From: Trichodesmium sp. MAG_R02
GTDB lineage: Bacteria; Cyanobacteriota; Cyanobacteriia; Cyanobacteriales; Microcoleaceae
Assembly (NCBI GenBank): GCA_023356605.1
Contig: JAKQYE010000010.1
Coordinates: forward strand, 1,215-49,696
DNA: 48,482 bases
Reading direction: 5' to 3'
Position 1 is the stretch's first letter. Each line of letters starts with the position of its first letter. Positions 39,298 to 48,482 of the stretch are shown here, one piece after another. A program made the translations under genes and the position numbers. The notes beneath the pieces were generated by a model that saw only the letters and a list, made by a program, of their open reading frames with translations, had not been told where the DNA came from and did not search any database.

Positions 39298-39700
39298 GGT
39301 TTTCCGAACTTTCACTTGGAACTGCCAGGCTTGATGTATCTGTATGAATATCTTGAAATACATCTAGACCTATTGCTTTAGGTTGATACCTTTGTAGAGA
39401 TACTAAAACAGTGGCCAAAATTTCATCATATATTGGTCACTGTTTCAACGCTTTAATATCTTTCTCAGTTATCTCTACTATTAATAGTCGAGGATCTGGC
39501 TCTTCATAAGGCCGCAAATACATCATCAAATCAAATACTACTAATTCTAGTGGTTGGAATCCTCCTAAATGTCTAAAAAATAGTAAACAAAAAATAATAA
39601 CACCATGAATAGTAATTATTGGTATTGGTATTGTTAGAGAATTAATTTTTTTATTGACCCATTGGAAAAAATTTATAAGTTCCATGATTTTGATGGCCAT
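39298..39700 (-). pseudogene. CHASE2-domain protein, N-terminal remnant
   Basis: From ATG 39700 the protein has one membrane helix (IPIIIT...GVIIFCLLFF) and then QPLELVVFDLMMYLRP and EPDPRLLIVEITEKDIKALK, the start of a CHASE2 extracellular sensor domain. TGA at 39437-39439 interrupts it, probably a former Trp codon, because the same frame continues PIYDEILATVLVSLQRYQP and KAIGLDVFQDI, which is further CHASE2. The similarity ends at ~39298, against the TnpB fragment. CHASE2 proteins usually continue into kinase, cyclase or TPR parts, which are absent. Confidence 0.75.
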
Positions 39701-39990
39701 TCAATCTATTCAAATCAGTTATCAATAAATTATTCTCGATACTTAGACACTTACAGCAGATTTCAAGATATATAAAGTACAAATATTAAAGAAGACCTCC
39801 CACAATCAAAAGGGTTTAAAGAAAATTTTTGTAGCATGGGTATCTTCCATCTCATAGTTGTATTTCACCCCTGATCAAATCTGCTGTACATACTACCTCA
39901 GATATGTATTCAAACTAAACTATGAATTAATTTTGAGAACAAAAGTTTACAACAAAAGTATAGAGATTATTGAATTTCACCTCAGTTTAT
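39701..39990. other. Intergenic, nothing recognised
   Basis: AT-rich spacer between the CHASE2 relic start and the pentapeptide-protein stop. No inverted-repeat ends of the families found elsewhere. Confidence 0.4.
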
Positions 39991-40431
39991 CTAGCCATGT
40001 CTAACGCCATCAGGCATTATTGTACCAATGAGAATTGCTCCTTCTAAACTAGCTCCTTCCAGATTTGCTCCCCCCAGATTTGCTCCTTCTAAGTTTGCTC
40101 CTGATAAATTTGCTCCTACTAAATAGCTACCTCCTAAGTTAGCTCCAGCTAAATAAGCTCCTTCTAAATTAGCAGCCTCCATATAAGCTCCTCCTAGATT
40201 TGCTCCTCCGAGGTAAGCTCCTCCTAAGTAAGCTCCTGCAAGGTTTGCTCCTCCTAGATTTGCTCCTCCCAACTTAGCTCCTGCAAGGTTTGCTACTTGT
40301 AGTTTTGCTTCCCCAAGATTACCTCCTCCTAGATTCACTCCTCCTAGTCTAGCTCCTTCTAGGTAGCAGTTTGGACACTCACGAGTTTCTAGCAAAAGTC
40401 TAATGTTTCGTTCTACTTGTTGGTTAATCAT
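39991..40431 (-). CDS. Pentapeptide repeat protein
   Basis: The 146 residues are nearly all A(N/Y)L(G/E/A)G-type pentapeptides (NLGGANLGGANLAGAYLGGA), about 22 of them, from residue ~25 to ~135. Such sequences form a right-handed four-sided beta helix of about five to six turns. The N-terminus LLETRECPNCYLEGARL, with a Cys-x2-Cys pair, is common to a cyanobacterial subgroup. There is no signal peptide. The function of this subgroup is not established. Confidence 0.9.
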   Translation of the reverse strand: MINQQVERNIRLLLETRECPNCYLEGARLGGVNLGGGNLGEAKLQVANLAGAKLGGANLGGANLAGAYLGGAYLGGANLGGAYMEAANLEGAYLAGANLGGSYLVGANLSGANLEGANLGGANLEGASLEGAILIGTIMPDGVRHG

Positions 40432-41343
40432 TATTTGGAATAATTAAAATTTAGCCTAACTATTTATAACTATAGTGAGTAACACCCCAAGACGGAAGTC
40501 AAAATTCAACAGTATTAATTAATAATAATCAATGACCATGGATGAATACTATACTTAGATGAAACCTCAACTATTAAATAATGAATACGGACTAAATAAC
40601 TTTTTTGATAATTACTAGCTAGTAGCATATTAATCATTCTTTATTGTTTTTTACCCACGTTGCATACAAGGTCCCTACCTATACCTCTTATACTCCCATT
40701 CCACTGTCGGGGTTAGAGGGTGAGTCCCCCGCTCAACAAAATCTAGAAAGGTTTTTGAGAAATGGTATAAGGCTTTCAGGATTTTGTGACTTATAGGTTA
40801 TACAGCTTATTCTATGTAAGTGTGGTAGGTAATTCTAGTAGACTGAATTAATAATAATGAAAACTTAATTCTATACTTCAAAAACTTTTGAAAAGGCTAT
40901 TGCTACTCTACTTCATAAACCACCCGATTGGCTGTATTAGTTAGTATTAGTCTCAATCAACCATAGAGACCAGGTTTGTGTTAGATAACCAAACATACTA
41001 ACATCTGTCTCCCATAAATCCTGTTTTGTAATAAGATTCCAAAAATAGTGTATTTTTAATATTATCTACTAGTAAAATTTTTCAGATAAAAAGATAGTAG
41101 TGAAGTGGGGAATATTTAGACGATCGCACATATCACAGATACATATTTGGTTCCCATAACAGTTCTAATATTTTATTTGTATTTGTAAGGGAACAGTTGG
41201 TGAGGCAAGCTTCCTACTCAAAAAATAGGAGATAATTTTAGAGATGTTTCTGGCATTAATTTTTAGAATAACTTGCTTGTCTTATCACCATTCTCCAGAA
41301 ATTAAATATTTCTTTTTTCAAACCCTTGAAGGGAGGTTCCATG
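40432..41343. other. Long intergenic region, no gene recognised
   Basis: It includes ACGTTGCATACAAGGTCCCTAC (~40658-40679), a degenerate piece of the MITE family 4 palindrome. A G/C-richer stretch GGGGTTAGAGGGTGAGTCCCCC (~40709-40730) can pair with itself. On the minus strand near 40940-41040 there are coding-like fragments I cannot assign. Confidence 0.4.
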
Positions 41344-41437
41344 TATAGTTATTTAAAATTATATTGGAAAACTTTTTCTGCCGAAACGCGAGTTATAGCA
41401 ATAAATACTTGTCTCAGTCTAAATTAAAATTACTATA
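41344..41437. mobile_element. MITE family 3 copy, 94 bp
   Basis: The ends TATAGTTATTTAAAATTA and CTAAATTAAAATTACTATA are inverted; TTGTCTCAGTCT near the right end matches the family. It has the same length as 39023-39116 but is rather diverged inside. Confidence 0.7.
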
Positions 41438-41506
41438 ACTTGACTACATTCCTTTTCGCAGAGGTCTATCACATATAACTAATCTTTATCATACACATTG
41501 TCTCAA

Positions 41507-42499
41507 TTACACTAATGCACCACCGCAGCTAGATCCACAACCTGCAGTACAACTATAACAATAATTTGCTGTCTGTACTTGTTCAATTATGTCTAAACTA
41601 TTATCTTCTAATAACTTAGCTACTGTAATTTTTTCACCTTTCTTTGTTTGAGTTGGAATATTTTCCATCTGATTAAAGTCGCAATCATAAACATTACCTA
41701 AATAATCAATTGAGAACTCATTCCGACACATTAAATTTTCTACAGTATCACCATTAAAATTTGCCTCTAAAAAGTCTAAATAAGGTTGATATATCTTGAG
41801 TTTTTCCAGAAACGTTTTAGTTCTACCTATAGGTAAATTAGTAATTGTGAAAAGTTGATTAAATTTAACATTAAAATATTTTTTTAAGTAATTCTTATAA
41901 TCTTGTTCTAGATTTTTTTGATTGGGAGGAAGTAAAAACTTATCACTATTTGGAACTGGAGGATTATAAACTAAATCTAAGACCAGACTTGGATTTTTTC
42001 CATATCCTAATCTATTCAACCATTGCAATGCCTGAATAGATTTATCGTACACACCATTACCACGCATTTTATCTACATTATCTTCCAGATAACAAGGTAA
42101 TGACGCAATAATTCTGAGTTGATTTTCAGCGCAATACTCTGGAATATCCTCAAATCCTGGCACAAAATAAATTGTCAAATTGGAACGAACAATTACTTCT
42201 TTGTTCTTAGCTTTTGCAGCTTCAACTAAGGGTTTAAAACCATAATTCATTTCTGGAGCACCCCCCGTCAAATCAACAGTTTTAATTTGAGGAAATCTAT
42301 TAATTAACTCGATTAATTGTTCACAAATTTCTGTAGTAAGTTCTTCTGTTCTTTTTGGGCTAGCTTCCACATGACAATGACTACAGGCTAGGTTACAACG
42401 TTTACCAAGATTAATCTGTAAAACAGTAATTTTTTTCTTGCTTAAAGCTGTGCCTAGTTTTGTTAAGAAAGGCGTGAAAACTGTTTGAATCATTGTCAT
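41507..42499 (-). CDS. arsS: Arsenosugar biosynthesis radical SAM protein ArsS
   Basis: The ~330-residue protein is a radical SAM enzyme with CNLACSHC (Cys35-x3-Cys39-x2-Cys42) for the 4Fe-4S cluster, then VDLTGGAPEMN. The C-terminal part carries further Cys residues (MCRNEF, YDCDFNQ, YCYSCTAGCGSSCGGAL), as in the ArsS/DUF3641 family. It adds a 5'-deoxyadenosyl group to dimethylated arsenic on the way to arsenosugars. The start is ATG 42499 or 42493; the TTG at 42502 just ahead is less likely. Its partner arsM lies 3.0 kb upstream on the same strand, with two genes and IS debris between. Confidence 0.9.
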   Translation of the reverse strand: MTMIQTVFTPFLTKLGTALSKKKITVLQINLGKRCNLACSHCHVEASPKRTEELTTEICEQLIELINRFPQIKTVDLTGGAPEMNYGFKPLVEAAKAKNKEVIVRSNLTIYFVPGFEDIPEYCAENQLRIIASLPCYLEDNVDKMRGNGVYDKSIQALQWLNRLGYGKNPSLVLDLVYNPPVPNSDKFLLPPNQKNLEQDYKNYLKKYFNVKFNQLFTITNLPIGRTKTFLEKLKIYQPYLDFLEANFNGDTVENLMCRNEFSIDYLGNVYDCDFNQMENIPTQTKKGEKITVAKLLEDNSLDIIEQVQTANYCYSCTAGCGSSCGGALV

Positions 42500-42572
42500 C
42501 AATTTTAATAATAAATTTCAGAAATTGAAAAAGGGAATAAGTAAGTAGAGCTTGTAGAAAAAGTCTTTAGTT

Positions 42573-42776
42573 AAGTCTCAAATTTTAGAACCAGGAGATA
42601 TTACTAGTTTGATGCCAAATGCCATTTATTCTGTTGAATTTTCAGGATAAGAAACAACTACTACTTTTGATATTTATGGAGAGACTTCTTTTTATCAGTG
42701 CTTTGAGTTTCACACAAGAATACTGCTAATTTTTCTAGACCATAGCAGTTTTCAAGTCAATAAACCCTATTAAAAA
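42573..42776 (+). pseudogene. Possible relic of a cupin/cysteine-dioxygenase-like gene
   Basis: The plus strand reads ILEPGDITSLMPNAIYSVEF, a stop, then ETTTTFDIYGETSFYQCFEF in one frame. It resembles the C-terminal beta strands of cupin-type metal enzymes (G.....PNAIH.V, L.IYG). Only ~65 codons with an internal stop remain, so identification is tentative. Confidence 0.35.
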
Positions 42777-43033
42777 ACATAGATTTAACCATTCAGCTAT
42801 TAGCTAAAGTTAAAGCTATTAGTTATAAATAGTTTCAATTTTATCAATTCAATAACATTTTTTTGCAGCATTATACTATTAAATTAAATTTAATCGTCAG
42901 GGTTAAATAAGGGAGATTTAGGATTAGCTACATTGAGGAATCATGGTAAGAGGTACCATAGAAAAATTAAATTTAAGGATTAATTTACCTCTCCCAAATA
43001 GAATCAACAAAAGATGAGAAGAACATCAATTTC

Positions 43034-43495
43034 CTAAGCTTCATTCCACATAACCTTAATTTTATCTGGCATAAAACCAGCTATTTCTTTGACTCTCTGA
43101 GTCGATAATTCTTCTTTAGTAGCACAAAAAACTGCTTTAATTACCGTTTCAGCTGCTACTCCTTTGGGAACTCCAGCTTCTTGGTTAACTCGGAAAATAA
43201 AAGTATCACCATCAAATATAAGTGGAGGACGAATTTTGCTGAGAAAAGCAACAAGTGGGTTATTATCTTTCCAAAGTTCTCCTATTTCATCTGGGTCTGG
43301 TTTTTCATTACTAGAAGCTAAATCTGAAGCTACCTGACTAGATACTTCTGTTGTCATCAAATCACGCATTGTCCGAAATACAATAACACTAATATCTCTA
43401 GCATCGTAAATATCTGGTAATTCTGCTTGAGTCTGAACTTTCTGGAGAAAAGGTACAAATTTTTCATCTACAGGAACTTTCTGAAAATCAGTCAT
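43034..43495 (-). CDS. DUF2267 domain protein
   Basis: The 153 residues are helical: an N-terminal segment VDEKFVPFLQKVQTQAELPD, then DARDISVIVFRTMRDLMT, which with VSSQVASDLAS and LW resembles DUF2267 four-helix units. A second half (LVAFLSKIRPPLIFDGDTFI, VAAETVIKAVFCATKEELS) repeats the pattern roughly. The role is unknown; it is not part of known arsenosugar gene sets. The start ATG 43495 has AAGGG upstream. It lies in the same direction as arsS, 535 bases away. Confidence 0.7.
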   Translation of the reverse strand: MTDFQKVPVDEKFVPFLQKVQTQAELPDIYDARDISVIVFRTMRDLMTTEVSSQVASDLASSNEKPDPDEIGELWKDNNPLVAFLSKIRPPLIFDGDTFIFRVNQEAGVPKGVAAETVIKAVFCATKEELSTQRVKEIAGFMPDKIKVMWNEA

Positions 43496-43721
43496 AACTA
43501 TACCCTTGATTTTATTAGATTATTTAAATAATATCATAAGCTAATACCAAATATCAGAAGTATTGCCATAATTTTTTTTCAAAATTAGGGAGTAGAAAAA
43601 TTAGGCATAATAGATATGCTCTGAATACCTAGAACCATTAAAAAAATTTATATCAGGTATATAAATTTTAGTTTGAGGTAACAGGGAAAAGATAATAAAT
43701 ACTTAGTCTCATTAATTATGA

Positions 43722-43859
43722 TATAGCAATCCTATTTTATTCGTCGCAAAAACCCCACTGCTTTTTAGGGAAAAGGGAACAGGGAATAGAGAATAGGTAA
43801 GAGTTTTAAAAGTTTTATTTACTTTTTGGTTTGTCGCAACCTATGGGCGGACTGCTATA
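43722..43859. mobile_element. MITE family 2 copy, 138 bp
   Basis: It runs from TATAGCAATCCTATTTTATT to CCTATGGGCGGACTGCTATA and is nearly identical in length and sequence to 34485-34622. It lies immediately left of an IS630-type relic, the same arrangement as at 34.6 kb. Confidence 0.85.
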
Positions 43860-44777
43860 ACTTAGATTATCAAAATAAGGAATTTATTGTGCAATAATTA
43901 AAGAAGTGAAAATACTGAAAACACTATGGAATTTGTTAAATATTTAAAAGAGCAAAGACCCCGAAAAATATCAGCAATATTTTGGGACGGTGTAAGTTAT
44001 CATAACTCTCAATAGTTTCGAGAATATTGGATATTAATTAATCAGACAAAAGAGGTCAAATAAATAATAATAGCTTTGGTGGTAAAAATTATCTTGTTGG
44101 AAAAATAAAACTATGAAATAAAATAATTATTAAAGGTTTATCACAGTTTTATTATTCAAGGTCAAAACCAAGCACTTTTTAATGGCGTGGAACGTTTAAA
44201 GCTTTAGCTATCTTGAAAAAAAGGTTACTTATAGCCAGCAGAAAAAAGGAAAACAATTGAGTGGTTGAGAGAACAAGACTATCTGAGACTATCAGACTAC
44301 AAAACTATTTACAGAAATAATATAATAGAAAAAGGTCGGCTTATTGTGGTGCTTTAGACTATTGAACAAAATAATTTATTGTTCAATAAAAGAAGTAGAA
44401 AGACTAGAAATACCATGGAATTTATTAAGTATTTACAGCAGCTAGAGCTGGGAAAAAGATTGGCAATATTTTGGGATGAAGTAACTTATCATAATCCTCA
44501 AGAATTTTGAGAATATTTAATGACAATTAATCAAGAGAAACCCGAATAAGAATGATTGATAAATTATACAAAATTTACTCCGAACACCCCGTAGGAAAAA
44601 TCCATTTAAGATATTTGCTTATAAGCTAAAAACTTTATAAGACAGTCTTATAATCTTTGCATTTATTTTAAAATAGTTAAGTGGCTATTTAAGTTTTTTT
44701 GCCCCATGGTTAAATATTTGACTTATCCAAACTTTTTTAGTACGGAATTTTGCCACAGTCCATTTAGGATTGCTATA
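43860..44777 (+). pseudogene. Scrambled IS630-type transposase relic
   Basis: A C-terminal piece (CTATGGAATTTGTTAAATAT, GTAAGTTATCATAACTCTCA; ~43862-44060) is followed by an N-terminal piece (~44170-44305) and a second C-terminal piece (ACCATGGAATTTATTAAGTA at ~44412, to the right end AGGATTGCTATA at 44766-44777). The pieces match the minus-strand relic at 34621-35630, but all frames are broken. Two copies have probably recombined or nested here. Confidence 0.7.
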
Positions 44778-44789
44778 ATTTAATAAGTT

Positions 44790-45041
44790 TCATCTTTCTA
44801 AATCTATCTGCTGTTGATTAGGAGGAGTTGTAAACCCGGTTTTATCAAGAATATAAACAACCCCAACGGATAAAATTGCGCCGACTACTAACCCAACTGC
44901 TATTAACAATAAAATAAACCGTTCTAGCATTACCTTGGTTTCAGGATTATAAGCTTCTATGATTTCTATTTGGTCATTTTCCTCTGACTCAACTAAATTA
45001 TTATCGAGAGGTTTAGAATTGGAATTAGGTACTTTATTCAT
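44790..45041 (-). CDS. Small single-helix membrane protein, hypothetical
   Basis: The 83 residues have an acidic, polar N-terminus (NLVESEENDQIEIIEAYNPE), one membrane helix MLERFILLLIAVGLVVGAIL continuing SVGVVYIL, then a short tail. The arrangement suggests an inner-membrane protein with a cytoplasmic N-terminus. I do not recognise the family. It lies between IS debris and arsM, on the same strand. Confidence 0.6.
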   Translation of the reverse strand: MNKVPNSNSKPLDNNLVESEENDQIEIIEAYNPETKVMLERFILLLIAVGLVVGAILSVGVVYILDKTGFTTPPNQQQIDLER

Positions 45042-45516
45042 TGGTACTTAGTTAAAGTTTCAGTAAAAAAAGGCGGGAGGGAGTAGGGAAAACCCTTGCT
45101 ATTTATTTGATTTTTTCCTATGCTAAAACCTTGGTCTTCCCTAACTATAAAAAAAGTTAATTATGAATTCATTAACTTACCTGTCTTTATACACTTACTA
45201 ATAAGGTAAATATGTAGATAGGGAGAAATAACCCTCAGCAAGAGAGCAGGATGCTCCTACTATTTCCTTGACAAAAATAATTACAATCTATCACCAATAC
45301 TATTGATTTATTAAAAAAGTCAGGGAATAGAGAATAGAGAGATGAAATAGTTGATTTCAAATATTGAATTGATTTAATTAACACCTTTTGCAAGAGATAT
45401 AATTCAAGTCAGCTGATAACCAATTTCATTCATAACTGTTAATTCTCCTCCGAGACTAATTTATCCTTCGGTGTGACAATTAGTTAGTAAGTTATAGTTT
45501 ATGGCTGAATACTTAA
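45042..45516. other. Intergenic, nothing recognised
   Basis: Downstream of arsM. Contains a weak inverted pair around TTCTCCTCCGAG..CTTCGGTGTGACAA near 45440-45480, possibly a terminator, with no clear T-run. Confidence 0.35.
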
Positions 45517-46719
45517 TTAACAACAATCAGAATCAGAAGGAGTACAACAATCACTGTTATTATTAATATTTGTTATTTGATAATCTAAGCCTTTAGTTTC
45601 TCTAGGTTGCCGAATTGTACCATCTTTACAGTCAAATGTTTCTGCAACATCTAAAGGAATATTCCCATAGGGTTCAACAGGAAAAACATGGTGATGGTAA
45701 GGACCATTTTTATCTGTATAAATCTGGAAAGTTTTATCACAAACAGCCATTCTTTTGCCTCGATATAAAGTATGACCATCATCATCAACTACCTGCTTCC
45801 AGGGACCCTTATAAATCACAGCTTGATTGCGTTCTAAATATTCTTCTTCTTTCCCCTTAAAAGCGCAAACTGTCAGAGAGCGAAATTCTATTCCATCAAT
45901 TGTTTGCCAGGGTTTTTCCTCTCGTTTAAGAATTTCAACCCCATAAAAACCAGCTTCTTCAAACATTTCCATAAAAACATATTCTCGAAATGCTCCTGCA
46001 ATACAGCCACTCCATAATTCCGGGTCATTCATAATTTTTAGAGTCGGGTATTCATCGCAGACAATATCAGAGATCACTGCTCGACCTCCTCGTTTTAATA
46101 CTCTATGAATTTCATGAAATAGTTTTTGTTTGTCTTGGGGACGAACTAAATTTAAAACACAGTTAGAAATTACGACATCAACACTATTATCCGGAATCAA
46201 AGGTTGTTCTTTGCGGAGAGCATTACACTTATATTCAAAAGCAACTAAAGCATCAATAGATGTAATCGGATTTGCATTAATCCAGTCTTGAACTAAGTCT
46301 AAATCTAAAGCTAAATCTTGGATTTTGCCTTTGACAAACTTAGTATTTTGATATCCAATTTTTGCAGCAATTTGAGCTTGATATTTCCGAGATAATGCTA
46401 ACATATCATCATTAAAATCTACTCCAATTACTTTTCCTTCTGCACCAACTTTTTGAGCAAGAATATAGCAATTTTTTCCAGCACCTGAACCTAAATCTAC
46501 AACTGTTTCTCCCGCTGATATGTAGCGGGTAGGGTCTCCACAGCCATAATCTTTTTCAATAATTTCTAGAGGTAAAATATCCAGATATTTTACCTCATAC
46601 TCAGTTGGGCAACATAGGCCAGTTTGTACCTTTTGAGCTCCTTTTTGATAACGTTCTAAAACTGCACTTTCAATTTCTAAATTAGGAGTCAATTGTTCAT
46701 TTGTAGTTTTATTGGTCAT
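45517..46719 (-). CDS. arsM: Arsenosugar-type arsenite methyltransferase ArsM
   Basis: The 400 residues methylate As(III) with SAM. VVDLGSGAGKN (residues 73-83) is the SAM loop. Arsenic-binding type cysteines are seen in LCCPTEYE (36-37), DYGCGDP (60), ISNCVLNLV and SGCIAGAF. After the ~280-residue core there is an extra C-terminal region ending in two Cys pairs (DCCTPSDSDCC, 390-400), a feature of the longer ArsM proteins that accompany ArsS. The product would be dimethylarsenic for ArsS at 41507. ATG 46719 is preceded by AGGAT. No ArsR-type regulator gene is in the window. Confidence 0.9.
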   Translation of the reverse strand: MTNKTTNEQLTPNLEIESAVLERYQKGAQKVQTGLCCPTEYEVKYLDILPLEIIEKDYGCGDPTRYISAGETVVDLGSGAGKNCYILAQKVGAEGKVIGVDFNDDMLALSRKYQAQIAAKIGYQNTKFVKGKIQDLALDLDLVQDWINANPITSIDALVAFEYKCNALRKEQPLIPDNSVDVVISNCVLNLVRPQDKQKLFHEIHRVLKRGGRAVISDIVCDEYPTLKIMNDPELWSGCIAGAFREYVFMEMFEEAGFYGVEILKREEKPWQTIDGIEFRSLTVCAFKGKEEEYLERNQAVIYKGPWKQVVDDDGHTLYRGKRMAVCDKTFQIYTDKNGPYHHHVFPVEPYGNIPLDVAETFDCKDGTIRQPRETKGLDYQITNINNNSDCCTPSDSDCC

Positions 46720-47070
46720 TGTATAGATCCTGTTCTAAGTTTTCCCAATTCGTTATACTTACCAAATAACTAACCAAAAGTTTACAAAATCTACTTTAGG
46801 TTTTGTATCATTTTCTCAAGTTATACCATTCCAGTTTCAAATTTATTTAAAACACTTTTAGATGAGTATTTGTTGAGAAAAATTAAAAAATCAGATAAGA
46901 GGTATAAGCAAAATTTAGTTGAGATGGAGATTCTAATATAGCAATTTTATCTGAAGTTACGTAAAAAAACTGACTGTTTTTAGGCAAGAGGTAGAATCAA
47001 AATCCTCAGCTTTACACCCAAATTTACCAAGCTGCCATAAAATCTAAAACTCAAATACCTTATACTTGAC
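46720..47070. other. Intergenic upstream of arsM
   Basis: Must contain the arsM promoter; no ArsR-like operator palindrome was recognised. TATAGCAATTTTATCTGAAG near 46937 is a possible decayed half of a MITE family 2 element. Confidence 0.4.
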
Positions 47071-47743
47071 TTAATCACGCAAAACATGACCTACTATCCC
47101 ATAGTTTTAATTAAACGTTTCTCCTTATATGCTTATAACTTCAGACGTAAATAACGAACATAAACTGAAACAATATTTTAATCCCCCATCAAATCATAAC
47201 CCCAGATAGTTTCCAAAATTCTATCTCTTGTCAAGACTTACCGAGAATGAGCTATTAAATATTCTAATAAATCAAATTATTTTGCAGTTAATTCTATTTC
47301 CCTATTACCGCGATAAACCTCCCTAGTAATTCTGTTTAAACTCAGATATTCAAAAATTAATAAATCGGGTGATGGTTCTTGAGCTCCTCGCAAATGTGCC
47401 CGAACTTTAGTTAATAACTTTCTCACACTAAAAGCTTTTAATACATAATTATTAGCTCCAGCATCTAAACCAGCTACACGATCGCTCACATCATCTTTAC
47501 CTATCAACAAGATAACTGGTGCTTTATCCCTAACAGTTGGTCACTGACGATACAATTTTCACCCCAATAAGCCTGGTAATACCCAGTCGAGAAGTATCAA
47601 ATCTGACTTAATTTCCCGTGGAGTTGTTAGTCCAGTCAATCCATCATTAGCTACAGTTACTTGATAACGTTAAAATTTAAATTTTAGTTCAATAAACTGA
47701 GCTAGTTTTGCTTTATCTTCAACTATAAGAATTTTAGAAGTCA
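47071..47743 (-). pseudogene. OmpR-type response regulator with many stop codons
   Basis: From ATG 47743 the frame reads MTSKILIVEDKAKLAQFIEL, VANDGLTGL, SDLILLDWVLPGL (phosphoacceptor Asp region), APVILLIGKDDVSDRVAGLD and AGANNYVLKAFSVRKLL. After the receiver comes a winged-helix domain (TREVYRGNREIELTAK, FDLLEYLIAHS, VLTRDRILETIWGYD, VYVRYLRLKL). Stops interrupt it at least seven times in this one frame (for example after KFKF, PGLLG, LYRQ, LTAK, AHSR, LMGD, LRLKL), and one frameshift lies near the end. Length and domain order are otherwise complete, so decay is mainly by point mutation. No cognate kinase is near. Confidence 0.85.
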
Positions 47744-47876
47744 TAGCCCATGACTAAGCTAGTCAAAAATTGGATTAAGGTATATTAGCAAAAGAAAATA
47801 TAATACACTGCTGTGTTGTAATACACTAGGTATAGTTTTTTCTCTATTCTTATAATTTTATACAACTATAAATTGC

Positions 47877-48013
47877 TATAGCAATCCTAAATAGGTTGTA
47901 ACAATTCAAAAACTACCAATAAACCCCGAGAGTCTTACCTATAAAAAATCACGTCCAAATCTATTCTCAAAAAGCCGCAAGATTTTTGACATAAATAAAA
48001 TAGGATTGCTATA
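47877..48013. mobile_element. MITE family 2 copy, 137 bp, diverged
   Basis: Ends TATAGCAATCCTAAATAGG and AATAGGATTGCTATA. The interior follows the reverse complement of 43722-43859 (TAGGTTGTAACAATTCAAAA, GTCTTACCTAT, AAATAAAATAGGATTGC), but with more changes than the other copies. Confidence 0.8.
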
Positions 48014-48482
48014 TTATTCTACTTCTGGCCTAAAAATTGGAAACTTTTCCCCTTTCAGATAAGCATTAAAATTTTGTTTAAAATAAATCCAAAATGACTA
48101 TATATTTAGTATTCAAGGTTACTACCCTTCTAACTACTATCTGTTTTCCTCATTTATCTAATGTACTGTCGCCCTACAACTGTTATTGAAATTTGAAAAT
48201 TTGACAGTTTACAGCTGTTTTCATTTTAGTAGACCACAGTAGGGACATTCCATGGAACCTTCCTACAAGGTTTTGATTGTAACGATAATTAGTTAGGTAA
48301 CCTTAGAGATAGACAGAACTTGCCATCGATATCTCGGTGTTTTAAACTAGTTTACCTCTTATATAATTAAGGGGTTAAACATATATCTAATTTAACTAAT
48401 TAACGATTATATTTACTAAAGTTTTTTCCAAAATCTTGTCAGGGTTATTATCTGCTGATTTAGGAAAAATAATAGTTCTCTC
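48014..48482. other. Intergenic to window end, with a MITE family 4 relic
   Basis: TTACAGCTGTTTTCATTTTA at 48209 starts a degenerate copy with the core GTAGGGACATTCCATGGAACC; the right end is lost after ~48292. AAAATGACTATA at ~48088-48099 matches a family 3 end. No gene recognised. Confidence 0.5.

Noticed and set aside
47071-47743. Stop-codon recoding (alternative genetic code) in the response regulator
   Set aside because: All three stop codons serve as normal ends for intact genes in the window (TAA for arsS-region genes, TAG for glnB, TGA for the 907-residue glycosyltransferase), so nonsense decay is the simpler reading.

Overview
The window looks like a piece of a filamentous marine cyanobacterial chromosome, of the Trichodesmium / Okeania / Lyngbya type. 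The reasons are many GCGATCGC (HIP1) octamers, AT-rich and unusually gene-poor DNA, W_rich_C (tryptophan-rich) secreted repeat proteins, TPR-fused glycosyltransferases, a PII protein with Ser49, an arsenosugar ArsM/ArsS pair and a pentapeptide-repeat protein. The genus is inferred from style, not from a database match. No tRNA, rRNA or CRISPR array was recognised.

Layout. 1-2655 (-): a large CAP-domain / cadherin-repeat / W_rich_C protein that runs off the left edge. 3.17-4.30 kb: a seven-unit tandem array. 4.3-4.7 kb: two decayed sulfotransferase 5' ends and an antitoxin 5' remnant. 5.05-6.71 kb (+): a small membrane protein and an SSS-family symporter. 7.2-18.1 kb (+): a surface-glycan-type cluster made of a small TPR protein, a 2464-residue TPR-glycosyltransferase, a methyltransferase and two sulfotransferases. 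18.4-19 kb: IS and MITE debris. 19.1-26.4 kb (+): a W_rich_C repeat protein, a TPR protein and a 907-residue TPR-GT2-GT4 glycosyltransferase. 26.2-30.2 kb: toxin-antitoxin relics, a broken second copy of the symporter module and an IS1-type relic. 30.6-38.1 kb: a hypothetical protein, ilvB (-), glnB (+) and mnmG (+), with 2.2 kb of IS630 and MITE debris between glnB and mnmG. 38.1-39.7 kb: IS630, TnpB and CHASE2 relics. 40-46.7 kb (-): pentapeptide protein, arsS, a DUF2267 protein, a small membrane protein and arsM. 47.07-47.74 kb (-): an OmpR-type response regulator killed by many stop codons.

How the genes may work together. The 7-26 kb genes encode what is needed to build and decorate (methylate, sulfate) a glycan or glycoprotein. 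They sit beside two Ca-binding-type repeat proteins of surface/secreted character that share the same tryptophan-rich module. I infer a sulfated surface-glycan/adhesin locus. ArsM and ArsS together make methylated arsenic and then arsenosugars. ilvB (branched-chain amino acids), glnB (nitrogen/carbon signalling) and mnmG (tRNA wobble modification) are housekeeping.

The other strong theme is decay and small mobile DNA. There are at least four families of ~90-140 bp inverted-repeat elements (MITEs). Two of them share ends with IS630-type relics present in the same window. There are also relics of IS1634/DUF4277, IS1 and TnpB-type elements, and several host genes caught at different stages of pseudogenisation.
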